Shown in pieces: positions 1-7,344 of a DNA stretch of 8,396 bases; position 1 is the first letter of the stretch, and each line of letters opens with the position of its first letter. Origin of the DNA: Christiangramia sp. (lineage in GTDB: Bacteria > Bacteroidota > Bacteroidia > Flavobacteriales > Flavobacteriaceae). The DNA lies in contig JAGXII010000147.1 in NCBI GenBank assembly GCA_024635735.1, positions 1 to 8,396 on the forward strand, given 5' to 3'. The notes below the pieces were generated by a model that searched no databases, had not been told where the DNA came from, and saw only the letters and a program-made list of their open reading frames with translations. A program made the position numbers and the translations under genes.

Positions 1-460
1 GTATGATTCGATGACCGTGCGTGAAAACCTGGAATTCCCTTTAAGGAGGCATAAAAAAAAGCTTCATTTAAATGAAAGTTCTGAGACCCTTGTTCGTGAA
101 GCTTTAAGAAATGTTGGTCTTGAAAATGCTATAGACCTTATGCCTTCAGAACTTTCAGGAGGTATGCAACGTCGTATAGCCCTGGCTAGAGCGCTTATTC
201 TGAAGCCTGAGATCATATTATACGACGAGCCTACTACCGGGCTGGACCCTATTACTTCGAAGGAAATCATTCAGTTAATGAGGAATGTTCAGGACACATA
301 CGATACGTCGTCTCTTATTATAACTCACGATGTAGATTGTGCCAGAGTGATCTCTAACAGAATGATACTACTGGTTGATGGTATTAATTATGCTGAAGGA
401 ACCTTTGTAGAATTATCGAATTCTAAAGATCCGCAGGTTCAGGCGTTTTTTAAAAATTAG
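1..460 (+). CDS. mlaF: ABC transporter ATP-binding protein, MlaF-like (5' end off window)
   Basis: C-terminal part of an ABC ATPase that probably powers an Mla-type phospholipid transporter at the inner membrane. The reading frame is open from base 2, so the ATG at 11 is internal: the residues YDSMTVRENLEFPLR match the stretch just after the Q-loop in MlaF-type ATPases. Walker A and the Q-loop lie outside the window. Visible motifs are the signature LSGGMQRR (about 152-175), Walker B IILYDEP with TTGLDP (about 212-250) and the switch histidine in IITHD (about 329). The LSGGMQRR form and the following MCE gene favour MlaF over other ABC classes. The stop is 2 nt before the next start, so the two genes are almost certainly co-transcribed and translationally coupled. 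An MlaE-type permease gene is expected just upstream but cannot be seen. The symbol is a family-level assignment. Confidence 0.9.
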   Translation, partial: YDSMTVRENLEFPLRRHKKKLHLNESSETLVREALRNVGLENAIDLMPSELSGGMQRRIALARALILKPEIILYDEPTTGLDPITSKEIIQLMRNVQDTYDTSSLIITHDVDCARVISNRMILLVDGINYAEGTFVELSNSKDPQVQAFFKN

Positions 461-462
461 GA

Positions 463-1458
463 ATGATGGAAAAATTGACTTCACAAAGAATAAGATTAGG
501 TGTTTTTGTGGTTTTAGGCACGCTGGTACTAATTGCTGCACTTTATTATATAGGCAACAGGCAACACCTTTTCACAAAAATCATTCCTGTTTTTGCTGAA
601 TTTGAAAATGTGAATGGGCTGCAAGTAGGCAACAATGTTCGTTATTCGGGTATCAATGTGGGTAATGTTAGCAAAATAGAAATGATTGAAAAATCACGTA
701 TTCTGGTTCAAATGATGGTGGAGGAAGAGACCGGAAAATTTATAAAAAAAGACGCGATCGCCACAGTGGGAACAGATGGTCTGGTAGGGAGTATGGTGGT
801 GAACATTTTACCTGGAAAACTGGATCTGGAATCGATCGCCCCGGGAGATACCATTGAATCTTACAGTAGAATTGGAGCCGATGATATGTTATCTACTCTT
901 AATGTTACTAATGAAAATACAGCTTTACTAACTTCAGACCTTTTAAAAATCACTAATAAAATACTGGAAGGTAAAGGAACACTGGGTGTCATGGTAAGTG
1001 ATTCTACACTGGCCAAAAATATTAAGCAAACCCTGCTCAATCTTCAGGAAACAAGCAAACAGACAACAATAGCCATGAATAAGATTAACCGGGAACTGGA
1101 CCAGATAAATATAGATGAAAGCCTGGCCGGAACTATTTTGAAGGATACGCTCTCCAGAAATCGAATGGAAAATATTATCAAAAAGCTGGATTCTTCCAGC
1201 AGCAATATTGAAGGGATTACCAAAAATGTTGAAACTATAATTCAAAAGATTGATAATGGAGAAGGAGCACTGAATTACTTAACCCAGGATCCGGATTTGG
1301 TTAAAAATATAGATACAACCTTATTCAATATCAAGCAATCCTCTATTAAACTGAATGAAAACATGGAGGCAATGAGAAGCAACTTCTTATTCCGTGGTTA
1401 TTTTAGACGATTGGAGCGCCAGGAAAAACGGAAAATGAAGAAAGCCAGTAAAGACTGA
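463..1458 (+). CDS. mlaD: MCE/MlaD-family lipid-transport protein
   Basis: Inner-membrane-anchored periplasmic substrate-binding subunit of an Mla-like transporter. One N-terminal membrane helix (residues about 12-30, VFVVLGTLVLIAALYYI) anchors it. A single MCE domain follows (about 40-118), with the typical NGLQVGNNVRYSGINVGNV and DGLVGSMVVNILPG stretches. Residues about 160-300 form a long helical tail holding three related units of about 45 residues (near 163-205, 209-254 and 258-301). Their shared pattern is a G-rich or S/L-rich turn, D..L, then a helix of the type I..TL.NI..SS. The C-terminus is very basic (RRLERQEKRKMKK) and preceded by NFLFRGYF, a tail I recall from Bacteroidota MCE proteins. 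At 331 aa it is longer than E. coli MlaD because of the tail. Start: ATG 463, with a second ATG at 466 equally possible. Stop is TGA. The substrate, presumably phospholipid, is inferred from the family. Confidence 0.9.
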   Translation: MMEKLTSQRIRLGVFVVLGTLVLIAALYYIGNRQHLFTKIIPVFAEFENVNGLQVGNNVRYSGINVGNVSKIEMIEKSRILVQMMVEEETGKFIKKDAIATVGTDGLVGSMVVNILPGKLDLESIAPGDTIESYSRIGADDMLSTLNVTNENTALLTSDLLKITNKILEGKGTLGVMVSDSTLAKNIKQTLLNLQETSKQTTIAMNKINRELDQINIDESLAGTILKDTLSRNRMENIIKKLDSSSSNIEGITKNVETIIQKIDNGEGALNYLTQDPDLVKNIDTTLFNIKQSSIKLNENMEAMRSNFLFRGYFRRLERQEKRKMKKASKD

Positions 1459-1484
1459 CTTTCAGACTAATTTTTTGAAACTTT

Positions 1485-2432
1485 CTAAGAACTTACATTA
1501 TTAAGTATTTCCATTTCTTTAGGACTTAATTCAGTTTGTATAGCTTCTTCAAATGATTTAAGATGTCCGGGTTTTGTGGCACTGGCGATAGGAGCTGTTA
1601 TTCCGGGTCTTTGTATGATCCATCTTAATGCCACTGCCGCCTGCGATATATTATGATGGTCTGATATATCTTTTAAAGCCTTCAGTACTTTTTTACCTTT
1701 TTCATTAAAATAATCTTTCAGGAATTTTTCTCTTTCCTTTCCTTTAATATCATCTATACTGCTATATTTTCCGGTAAGGAATCCGCTGGCCAGTGAAAAA
1801 TAGCTGGTTACTCCCATGTTATTCCTTTTACAGATTTCCTGAAGTTCTCCTTCAAATTTCTCTCTTTGCATCAGGCTGTATTCCGGCTGTGACACCTCAT
1901 ATTTTGGTAGCTTATTATTTCTTGCAGCTTCCAGAGAAGCTTTTAATCTGTCATTAGATATATTGGAAGCTCCAATATATCTCACCTTTCCCTGTTCGAT
2001 AAGAGTTTGATAGGCCTCCAGTGTTTCCTCTACAGGCGTTTTCCCGTCATCCCAGTGCGTGAAATAAAGATCTATATGATCTGTTTGCAAACGTCTTAAA
2101 GAATCCTCTGCGGCCTTTATAATGTATTTTTTAGATATATCCCTGCCTTCTTTTCCAGGATTGGAACCAACTTTAGTAGCAACTGTTAATTTGTCGCGAT
2201 TCCCCCGATCTTTCATCCATTTCCCGATAATGGCTTCAGATTCGCCTCCACTGTTTCCCGGCGCCCAGTGGGAATATGAATCGGCAGTGTCTATCATATT
2301 AATGCCTGTCTCAAGTATTCTATCAAGGAGATTAAAAGAATCCTTTTCATTAACCGTCCACCCAAAAACATTTCCTCCAAATATTATTGGTGCGGTCTTA
2401 AGTTTTGTATTTCCTATTTGCTTATAGACCAT
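1485..2432 (-). CDS. Aldo/keto reductase
   Basis: NAD(P)H-dependent cytosolic oxidoreductase of the aldo/keto reductase superfamily, which reduces carbonyl groups to alcohols; the substrate cannot be told from sequence. The 315 residues cover a complete (beta/alpha)8 barrel. The catalytic tetrad is intact: D48 and Y53 in IDTADSY, K87 in ATKVGS, and H126 in LYFTHWDD. Other family marks are GKVRYIGASN (about 148-157), SQPEYSLMQR (181-190) and a C-terminal cofactor loop ASATKPGHL (283-291). The W-rich GESEAIIGKW region places it with the general-stress or YdhF/IolS-like bacterial AKRs rather than with sugar-specific ones. It is convergent with the MCE gene (26 nt between stops) and transcribed alone. 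There is no strong terminator between them, only a 4-bp stem CTGA/TCAG followed by a T6 run just after the MCE stop. Confidence 0.93.
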   Translation of the reverse strand: MVYKQIGNTKLKTAPIIFGGNVFGWTVNEKDSFNLLDRILETGINMIDTADSYSHWAPGNSGGESEAIIGKWMKDRGNRDKLTVATKVGSNPGKEGRDISKKYIIKAAEDSLRRLQTDHIDLYFTHWDDGKTPVEETLEAYQTLIEQGKVRYIGASNISNDRLKASLEAARNNKLPKYEVSQPEYSLMQREKFEGELQEICKRNNMGVTSYFSLASGFLTGKYSSIDDIKGKEREKFLKDYFNEKGKKVLKALKDISDHHNISQAAVALRWIIQRPGITAPIASATKPGHLKSFEEAIQTELSPKEMEILNNVSS

Positions 2433-2594
2433 TATTTCAGTTTTATCTAAAATAATAAAAGCCCTTAAAGGAAAAAGAGGTTTATAAGTAATTAACCATT
2501 GTTTTCTGCAGCCACCCCTTAAATAACACTGTTAAGGTTAAAATTAAGTTTGGTTAATTCCTGCCGGGGTTAGTCCCTTTTTTTGCTGATTCTT
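2433..2594. other. Intergenic region upstream of AKR and of the SPW pseudogene
   Basis: AT-rich spacer between two divergent starts. I see one small stem, CCTTAA (2517-2522) with TTAAGG (2532-2537) and a 9-nt loop, and two GGTTAA copies near 2536 and 2552. No convincing Bacteroidota promoter (TTTG with TAnnTTTG about 19 nt later) is present on either strand, and no RNA gene is recognisable. Confidence 0.4.
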
Positions 2595-2980
2595 ATGGTT
2601 CTTCCTAAAATTAAGAATAACCAGTAAATCAACTAAATCTGTATGGATTAAATGCTGCGCCCGCAATATTTAATTACGGGTCGGCTGCATCAAATAATGG
2701 CCATATTGTTGGTCCCGTGATCGTCACTTTCGCCATTGTATCACTGTGGGAAGCTACAGTGGGCGTTCGTAAACTGAATTTTCCCGCCGGGATCTGGTTA
2801 TTTGCTGCTCCCTGAATACTGGGATACGACAATACAATAGCCATAATTAGTGATATGAGCGTTGGTTTTATGGTCTTCTTTTTTGCAATGCTGAAAGGAA
2901 CTCTTAAACAGAATTTTGGCGGAGGATGGACTTCACTTTGGCAGAAGGAACCGGAACATATCAAAAAAGCTAAAAATTGA
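2595..2980 (+). pseudogene. Degraded SPW-repeat membrane protein gene
   Basis: Remains of a small integral membrane protein made of two SPW-type repeats. From 2651 one frame reads NAAPAIFNYGS, then a helix-like stretch to PAGIWLFAAP at 2812. TGA at 2813-2815 interrupts, and the same frame continues ILGYDNTIAII through GFMVFFFAMLKG and NFGGGWTSLWQ to TGA at 2978-2980. The repeat motif is W-[IL]-x-A-A-P-x-I-[FL]-x-Y, and in the second copy the stop sits exactly where the SPW tryptophan is expected (APWILGY), so TGG to TGA is the simplest explanation. The first copy shows a second lesion: SVWI is read in the frame of 2638-2649 and NAAP one base later, consistent with an extra A near 2650. Upstream, ATG 2595 gives only MVLPKIKNNQ before TAA, so the true start is uncertain. 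The function of SPW proteins is unknown. The gene precedes the 3000-3572 gene by 19 nt and may once have shared its transcript. Confidence 0.75.
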
Positions 2981-2999
2981 ATTATAAAAAATAAAAATT

Positions 3000-3572
3000 A
3001 TGAAATCTAATGTCTTTAGTATTTTACTGGTCTTTATGTCATTCAGTCTTTTTGGGCAGCAGGTGGAGGATAAGTTCACATTAACTCCTGCAGGCTTCAA
3101 CAATTCTGTAATTAAAGAATATCCGGGTAAAACTGATTCAGAATTATATCTATCAACAAAACTTTGGGCAGAACGCACCATTGAAAATACCGAAACTGCA
3201 AAAACAAGGGATATAACAGATCAATATCTGGAATATCGTGTTTTTGCGCCACAGGCTTTCAGCATTACCGATGACGGTAATACCTATACGTGGGATTCTA
3301 TGTTTGATCTGGCTTTTAGATTTACAAACGGAGAAATACGCTATGATGTTGAAATTGTTGAAGTGAGTAGTAGAAAAGCACCTACTTTTTCTATTGTAGG
3401 AGGTCTAAAGCAATGGGCGTTTTACAGTCTGGAAAATGAACCATATCCTCTTACCTCTGATGCTCGTAAAACCATGGAGGAAATTGTGAATGATTTTATT
3501 AGAGGGGTTTCTGCTTTCGTAAATCGTGATGCTGACATTCCTGATAGCGAAAATGGGCAAAAACAGGATTAG
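3000..3572 (+). CDS. Exported protein of unknown function, DUF4468-like
   Basis: Predicted exported protein of 190 aa. Residues 1-20 form a clear Sec signal peptide (MKSNVFSILLVFMSFSLFGQ), with the FGQ ending common in flavobacteria; cleavage is likely just before or after Q20. There is no lipobox cysteine, so it is probably periplasmic or released. The mature part resembles DUF4468, a TBP-like alpha/beta domain found in Bacteroidota: an opening strand FTLTPAGF, then KEYPGKTDSELYLSTKLWAERT (the conserved sort, ELY, W region), and later strands FDLAFRFTNGEIRYDVEIVEV. The family assignment is from memory of its pattern and is moderate. The last 50 residues are helical and end in a polar tail. 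It follows the broken SPW gene by 19 nt and ends 3 nt from the stop of the opposing glycosidase gene, with no terminator between. No biochemical role can be given. Confidence 0.75.
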   Translation: MKSNVFSILLVFMSFSLFGQQVEDKFTLTPAGFNNSVIKEYPGKTDSELYLSTKLWAERTIENTETAKTRDITDQYLEYRVFAPQAFSITDDGNTYTWDSMFDLAFRFTNGEIRYDVEIVEVSSRKAPTFSIVGGLKQWAFYSLENEPYPLTSDARKTMEEIVNDFIRGVSAFVNRDADIPDSENGQKQD

Positions 3573-3575
3573 TTT

Positions 3576-4880
3576 TTAGTAAGTTTCATGACTTTTTTCC
3601 TCATGTAATTTTTCCGTTTTCAGCATATCCAGTACCAGCCCGCCCCATGTGAAATTATGGGCGCCATATCCTTCCCCCGTGAAAGGATTGTAATATTCCC
3701 GGAAACCACTTTTATCAATGACCTTCTTAATAGTTTCTATTAGATGTTTAGCTTCCTTCATATTCCCGGTTTCCAGAAAAAACTGGTGCATAAACCAGTT
3801 ATTGAAAATCCATGTGGGACCTCGCCATAAGTACATGGATTGCCCTGGATTAAAGGCGGGATCATTCATGGCTAAGGATGGAATTGGATATTCGCTATGA
3901 AATTCTTCTTTATTGTAAAAATGAGTTTCTATAACCTTCTTACATAAATCATCCGGCATTCCATCAATGGTCACCGGAAAAAAAATAGTGGGAGTTAAAA
4001 CCTTTAGTTTTGTATTGTCTTTTCCGTATACATCATAAAAGGCTGCATCCTCTTCATCGTAGTTTAAATCTATTAGTGATTTCCGAACACGCTCAAATAA
4101 TTTTAAGTACTTATTTTTACCATCTTCATCTCCTGCGGCCTCACATAACTGTGCCATGTCTTGCAGATTTTGAATGTAGATCGTATTAAATCCTACGTCC
4201 TTCACCAGGAACTTATTTCTCTTTTTGATCTTTTCATACTTATAATCTCTCCAGAAATTCCTGAAATCAATTCCGACCACTTTCCAGAAAAGTTTCTTGT
4301 TAGCCTTTCCATGATTAAAACCAACTACAGGATCATAAGATGCTTTCCAGTCCATTCCTGATTCAAAAGGAGATATAATAGAAAGCAAGCCATCATCGTC
4401 AAAATCACGGTTTTTTTCAAGCCATTCATAATACTTCTTCAGCTTAGGTAACATTTCATGGAGATATTCTTCATCCTTTGTTTCTTCCCAGATCTTCTGA
4501 AGGGCTTTTGCTACCATAGGCGGCTGAATTAGGGAACTCATATGTGTTCTAAACAGGTCGCTACCAAGGCCTATTCTGTTCTGAAAAATATCGGTAATTC
4601 TGGCGGGAAGAATATTGTTCCAGTAATGAATATGACCTACAAAACCATCTTCTTCCTGCATGGCAAACTGGGTGCGCAAACAGTCCTTTGCCACTTTAGT
4701 ATCCCCAAGAGCACATAGAATGAAAACGTGGAAACAGGTATCCCAGAAATACTGATAACTGTAAGATTTAGCTGAAGGTTTTATAAAGGTGTAAGCCGTT
4801 TTTTTGCTTTTGCTGTATCCCTTTACCAGATTATTCAGAAGAATATCCTGAACCTTTTTAGAGAGCTCTTTTTCATCCAT
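3576..4880 (-). CDS. GH63/MGH1-like glycoside hydrolase
   Basis: Probable cytoplasmic alpha-glycosidase with an (alpha/alpha)6 barrel; no signal peptide is present. The 434 residues match the length of the catalytic-domain-only GH63 group, which includes mannosylglycerate and glucosylglycerate hydrolases. Motifs in order: YQYFWDTCFH (42-51), ISPFESGMDWKASYDP (169-184) with D177 at the place of the general acid, YLWRGPTWIFNNWF (350-363), and GFREYYNPFTGEGYGAHNFTWGG (392-414) with E395 at the place of the general base. The pairing of an ESGxD acid loop with an EYYNPxTG base loop is characteristic. The preferred substrate (a glucosyl or mannosyl compatible solute, or a small glucoside) is inference only. 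The gene lies 38 nt downstream of the SDR gene on the same strand, so they probably share a transcript. It is convergent with the DUF4468-like gene at a 3-nt distance. Confidence 0.85.
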   Translation of the reverse strand: MDEKELSKKVQDILLNNLVKGYSKSKKTAYTFIKPSAKSYSYQYFWDTCFHVFILCALGDTKVAKDCLRTQFAMQEEDGFVGHIHYWNNILPARITDIFQNRIGLGSDLFRTHMSSLIQPPMVAKALQKIWEETKDEEYLHEMLPKLKKYYEWLEKNRDFDDDGLLSIISPFESGMDWKASYDPVVGFNHGKANKKLFWKVVGIDFRNFWRDYKYEKIKKRNKFLVKDVGFNTIYIQNLQDMAQLCEAAGDEDGKNKYLKLFERVRKSLIDLNYDEEDAAFYDVYGKDNTKLKVLTPTIFFPVTIDGMPDDLCKKVIETHFYNKEEFHSEYPIPSLAMNDPAFNPGQSMYLWRGPTWIFNNWFMHQFFLETGNMKEAKHLIETIKKVIDKSGFREYYNPFTGEGYGAHNFTWGGLVLDMLKTEKLHEEKSHETY

Positions 4881-4918
4881 TAATACCCGTTTTTTGGTTC
4901 TTTATAATTGAAAAGATT

Positions 4919-5908
4919 TTATTTGTGGAATATCATCTTCATCAAGGCGGTTCCAATGAGTGTTCCACCAATTAGAGCCAGTGTTTTTTTATGGTCATAC
5001 AAAGTATCATAGATACTGTAGTTTTGAGCCTGCTCGTCAAAATCACCATGAGAGCCCTGATCTCCCGGAACTGGCTGATATAGATTGTCCTGCCTGTTTT
5101 CATCTTCGGGTTGATTGGTTAGCTGTCCGCTAATACCGTTTTTAGCCATAAAATGATCCAGATATTCCGGCACCAGTTTATTTCCCCAAACCGTTTGAAC
5201 CGTTGAAAACCCTACCATTCTAAGTCTTTCTCCAGATTCGGCAACTTCTACCACAGCTCTTGCCGCAACTTCAGGCTGGAAGATTTGTCCCATTGGCTTG
5301 GGCTTTTTATTGAATCTTGTTTTTACCCAGCCAAACTGAGTGGTATTCATTGCAGGTAAATGAACTATAGATAAATCTACATTAATTCCATCATGCATTA
5401 GTTCAGCTCTTAAGGACTCAAAGAATCCCTGGATGGCATGTTTTGAAGCACAATATGCCGATTGTAATGGAATTCCTCTAAAAGAAAGAGCTGATCCAAT
5501 AAGGATTATTTTTCCGCAATTTCTGTTTTTCATTTTTTGCAATGCCGCGAGCGTTCCGAATACCTGCCCCAGGTAGGTAACATCTGTGACTCTTTTATAT
5601 TCATCCGGCTTCATATCCATAGCCTTGCTGAATACGCTAACCATGGCATTGTTAATCCAGATGTCAATAGGCCCCAGATTTTCCTCGGCAAAATCGGCCG
5701 CTTCAAACATTTGCTGTGAATTCGCAACATCGGCTTCATAAACCCATGCCTTTCCCCCCAGAGCCTCCACCTCGGTTTTCGCTCCCGCCAGGCCGTCCTT
5801 CCCACGGGCTATTAAGAGAATCTTCGCTCCCTGCTTTGCAAATTCTTTTGCAATCGCACGTCCTACACCTGCTGATGCTCCGGTTATTACTACAACTTTA
5901 TTTTTCAT
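4919..5908 (-). CDS. SDR-family oxidoreductase with C-terminal membrane anchor
   Basis: Classical short-chain dehydrogenase/reductase with a Rossmann fold. Cofactor site: TGASAGVG (9-16) and D60 in YEADV. The structural NNAG motif is NNAM here (86-89). The catalytic triad is S139 (IGSA), Y152 and K156 (SAYCASK). R35 after the second strand (LLIARGK) suggests NADP(H). After the catalytic domain (to about 250) comes an unusual tail: a hydrophilic linker with the pattern DNLYQPVPGDQGSHGDFD (274-291), then a hydrophobic segment (about 308-325, KTLALIGGTLIGTALMKM) that would tether it to the membrane. I recall this tail in a subgroup of bacterial SDRs of unknown substrate. At 329 aa it is about 80 longer than typical SDRs for this reason. 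It is the first gene of a probable two-gene unit with the glycosidase. The start ATG at 5908 directly precedes the glycine motif, as in the family. Confidence 0.9.
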   Translation of the reverse strand: MKNKVVVITGASAGVGRAIAKEFAKQGAKILLIARGKDGLAGAKTEVEALGGKAWVYEADVANSQQMFEAADFAEENLGPIDIWINNAMVSVFSKAMDMKPDEYKRVTDVTYLGQVFGTLAALQKMKNRNCGKIILIGSALSFRGIPLQSAYCASKHAIQGFFESLRAELMHDGINVDLSIVHLPAMNTTQFGWVKTRFNKKPKPMGQIFQPEVAARAVVEVAESGERLRMVGFSTVQTVWGNKLVPEYLDHFMAKNGISGQLTNQPEDENRQDNLYQPVPGDQGSHGDFDEQAQNYSIYDTLYDHKKTLALIGGTLIGTALMKMIFHK

Positions 5909-6270
5909 GGTTTAAAATTTTATAAATTAAATTATCCAATTAATACATTTTAATTATGTACTGAAGTGTGTATTAAAATGAATTAGATTGAAGGTTTATC
6001 CGGTGCCAAAAAGATATACCGGTCGATCCAGATAAAACCGTAATTTAAAATTAGACAATTAATAAGGTTACAGTCGAATCTTTAAGAAAGTTTGACGTTA
6101 GATTTTACTATTTTGACTTTTATTTAATAGTCCTGCCGGGAACAAGATTCTCTTAATTATAAATAGTTGTCCAAAAGGGCGTTAAATTAAAATCTTTCAA
6201 AAAGAATAAATTTCTTAGAAGAATCTTAAAATAGAATAGAGGTTATTTACATTCACTTATCTTGGCTGGC
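5909..6270. other. Divergent intergenic region between SDR and TerC genes
   Basis: About 360 bp of AT-rich sequence that must hold both divergent promoters. I find no TTTG/TAnnTTTG promoter with normal spacing, no tRNA-like fold, and none of the conserved loops of the yybP-ykoY manganese riboswitch that precedes TerC/Alx genes in other phyla. Apart from the inverted repeat at 5941-5980 there is one small hairpin, CCGGT (6000-6004) with ACCGG (6018-6022). Confidence 0.5.
5941..5980. promoter_or_regulatory. Nested inverted repeats upstream of the SDR gene
   Basis: Three overlapping pairings are possible: CATTTTAAT (5946-5954) with ATTAAAATG (5972-5980), TAATACA (5941-5947) with TGTATTA (5969-5975), and TACAT (5944-5948) with ATGTA (5956-5960). 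They lie 33-72 nt before the SDR start. They could be a repressor site or an alternative-structure leader. In such AT-rich DNA chance is a real alternative. Confidence 0.3.
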
Positions 6271-7233
6271 ATGTTGCTAAATGGATCTTTTCTTTTCCTT
6301 AAAGCTGCATCCGGTGCAGTTACGGTAAGCCCCTATATTTGGGGTGGCTTTCTTCTTTTTATTGGTATATTACTCGTGGTAGATCTTAAACTGGTTATGC
6401 AGGAACCTCATAAGGTATCTACTAAAGAAGCGGCGATTTACAGCGCGGTTTGGATTAGTATTGGAGTCTTATTTACCGGAGTTATATGGATCTGGCAGGA
6501 TTCTGTCGCAGCCTCAGAATATATTACCGGTTATCTCATAGAAAAGTCGCTATCTATGGATAATGTTTTTCTTTGGGCCGTTCTTTTTGGTTATTTCAAG
6601 GTGCCGGAAGAATATCAATACAAAGTACTTTTTTGGGGAATATTCGGAGCTTTGGTAATGCGCGCCGGATTTATTTTTGGCGGAATAGCCCTCCTGAATT
6701 CTATAGACTGGATAATATATGTTTTTGGAGCCATTCTGCTTTTTACAGCTTATCGAATTTTTGTGAGTGATAATTCGGGGATAGAACCGGAAAATAACAA
6801 AATAATCAAATGGATCAATAAGCAATTGCCGCAAACCGAGAAATATGAAGAGGATAATTTTTTCGTAATAAGGAATGGAAAGAAAATGGTCACACCCTTA
6901 TTCACCGTAATTATTATTATAGAACTAACCGACGTGATCTTTGCAATTGATTCTATCCCGGCAATTCTTTCTATTACTCGTAATGAATTTATTGTTTTTA
7001 GTTCTAATGCATTCGCGATTTTAGGTTTGAGAGCGCTTTATTTTCTTCTGGCCGATATGAAGGACCGCTTCACCTATTTGAATGAAGGCCTTGCGGTAAT
7101 TCTAGGGTTTGTTGGGATTAAATTTCTTATTAGTGAATGGGTGAAAATACCAATCTGGACCTCTCTGGCCTTTATCGTGGTGGTGTTAACCCTTGCTATT
7201 TTTCTATCATTGAAGGACGATAAAAAGGAATAA
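6271..7233 (+). CDS. TerC/Alx-family integral membrane protein (probable metal exporter)
   Basis: Polytopic inner-membrane protein of the TerC family, whose studied members (E. coli Alx, Bacillus MeeF/MeeY) export Mn2+. The 320-aa form starting at ATG 6271 has about eight hydrophobic helices, opening with YIWGGFLLFIGILLVVDL (22-39). The family's acidic motifs are present within membranes: SLSMDNVF with D97 and ELTDVIFAIDSIP with D221 and D227; also AFAILGLRALYF (248-258). A soluble loop (about 168-205) separates the two halves. Start choice: TTG 6262 would add three residues, but ATG 6271 is preferred. Even so, about 20 residues precede the usual first helix, and no start codon lies closer. 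The gene is monocistronic; its stop abuts a hairpin shared with the opposite strand. The metal is inferred from the family. Tellurium resistance, the origin of the name, should not be assumed. Confidence 0.9.
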   Translation: MLLNGSFLFLKAASGAVTVSPYIWGGFLLFIGILLVVDLKLVMQEPHKVSTKEAAIYSAVWISIGVLFTGVIWIWQDSVAASEYITGYLIEKSLSMDNVFLWAVLFGYFKVPEEYQYKVLFWGIFGALVMRAGFIFGGIALLNSIDWIIYVFGAILLFTAYRIFVSDNSGIEPENNKIIKWINKQLPQTEKYEEDNFFVIRNGKKMVTPLFTVIIIIELTDVIFAIDSIPAILSITRNEFIVFSSNAFAILGLRALYFLLADMKDRFTYLNEGLAVILGFVGIKFLISEWVKIPIWTSLAFIVVVLTLAIFLSLKDDKKE

Positions 7234-7261
7234 AAAAATCCCTCCATTTCTGAAGGGATTT
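7232..7261 (-). terminator. Intrinsic terminator of decayed tRNA, now between TerC and DUF302
   Basis: Stem AAATCCCT (7236-7243) with AGGGATTT (7254-7261), loop of 10 nt. On the minus strand it ends GGAGGGATTTTTTT, the same end as the two terminators at 7983 and 8321, which fits an origin as a tRNA terminator. In its present place it can serve the convergent TerC and DUF302 genes, though on the plus strand the T-tract is poor. Confidence 0.7.
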
Positions 7262-7268
7262 ATAAGGA

Positions 7269-7300
7269 TAACGAGATATGGATTTGAATCCGAATCTCTT
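7269..7300 (-). pseudogene. Eroded 3' end of a tRNA gene (oldest relic)
   Basis: Plus-strand AACGAGA (7270-7276) matches the acceptor strand AGCGAGA of the edge tRNA. After a 5-nt gap it is followed by ATTTGAA (7282-7288), the complement of a T-loop TTCAAAT. The T-stem is broken: TATGG against TCCGA leaves few pairs. The distance from the TCCCTCC of the terminator to the acceptor is 31 nt, against 29 nt in the 7983 and 8321 copies. Beyond 7300 only faint tRNA similarity remains. It cannot be a working tRNA. Confidence 0.5.
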
Positions 7301-7344
7301 TTTCTGGTTTTATTTTAAGATCAACATCTTAGAAAAATAATAGT

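Noticed and set aside
2813..2815. TGA read as tryptophan or selenocysteine in the SPW gene
   Set aside because: TGA is used as a normal stop at the end of the MCE gene (1456-1458), other tryptophans use TGG, and a separate frameshift upstream points to a pseudogene.
2674..2964. Minus-strand reading frame of 96 codons
   Set aside because: It is the antisense of the SPW pseudogene; its product has no recognisable domain, while the plus-strand frames encode a coherent repeat protein.
2555..6140. CCTGCCGGG seen in two intergenic regions (near 2559 and 6132)
   Set aside because: Nine bases shared with no further similarity on either side; too little to call a repeat family.
5909..6270. yybP-ykoY manganese riboswitch before the TerC gene
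   Set aside because: None of the conserved purine-rich loop segments or helices of that class can be found in the leader.
7315..7330. TAAGAT/ATCTTA hairpin as the DUF302 terminator
   Set aside because: The stem is short and AT-rich and no T-run follows on the minus strand; the hairpin at 7232-7261 is a better candidate.
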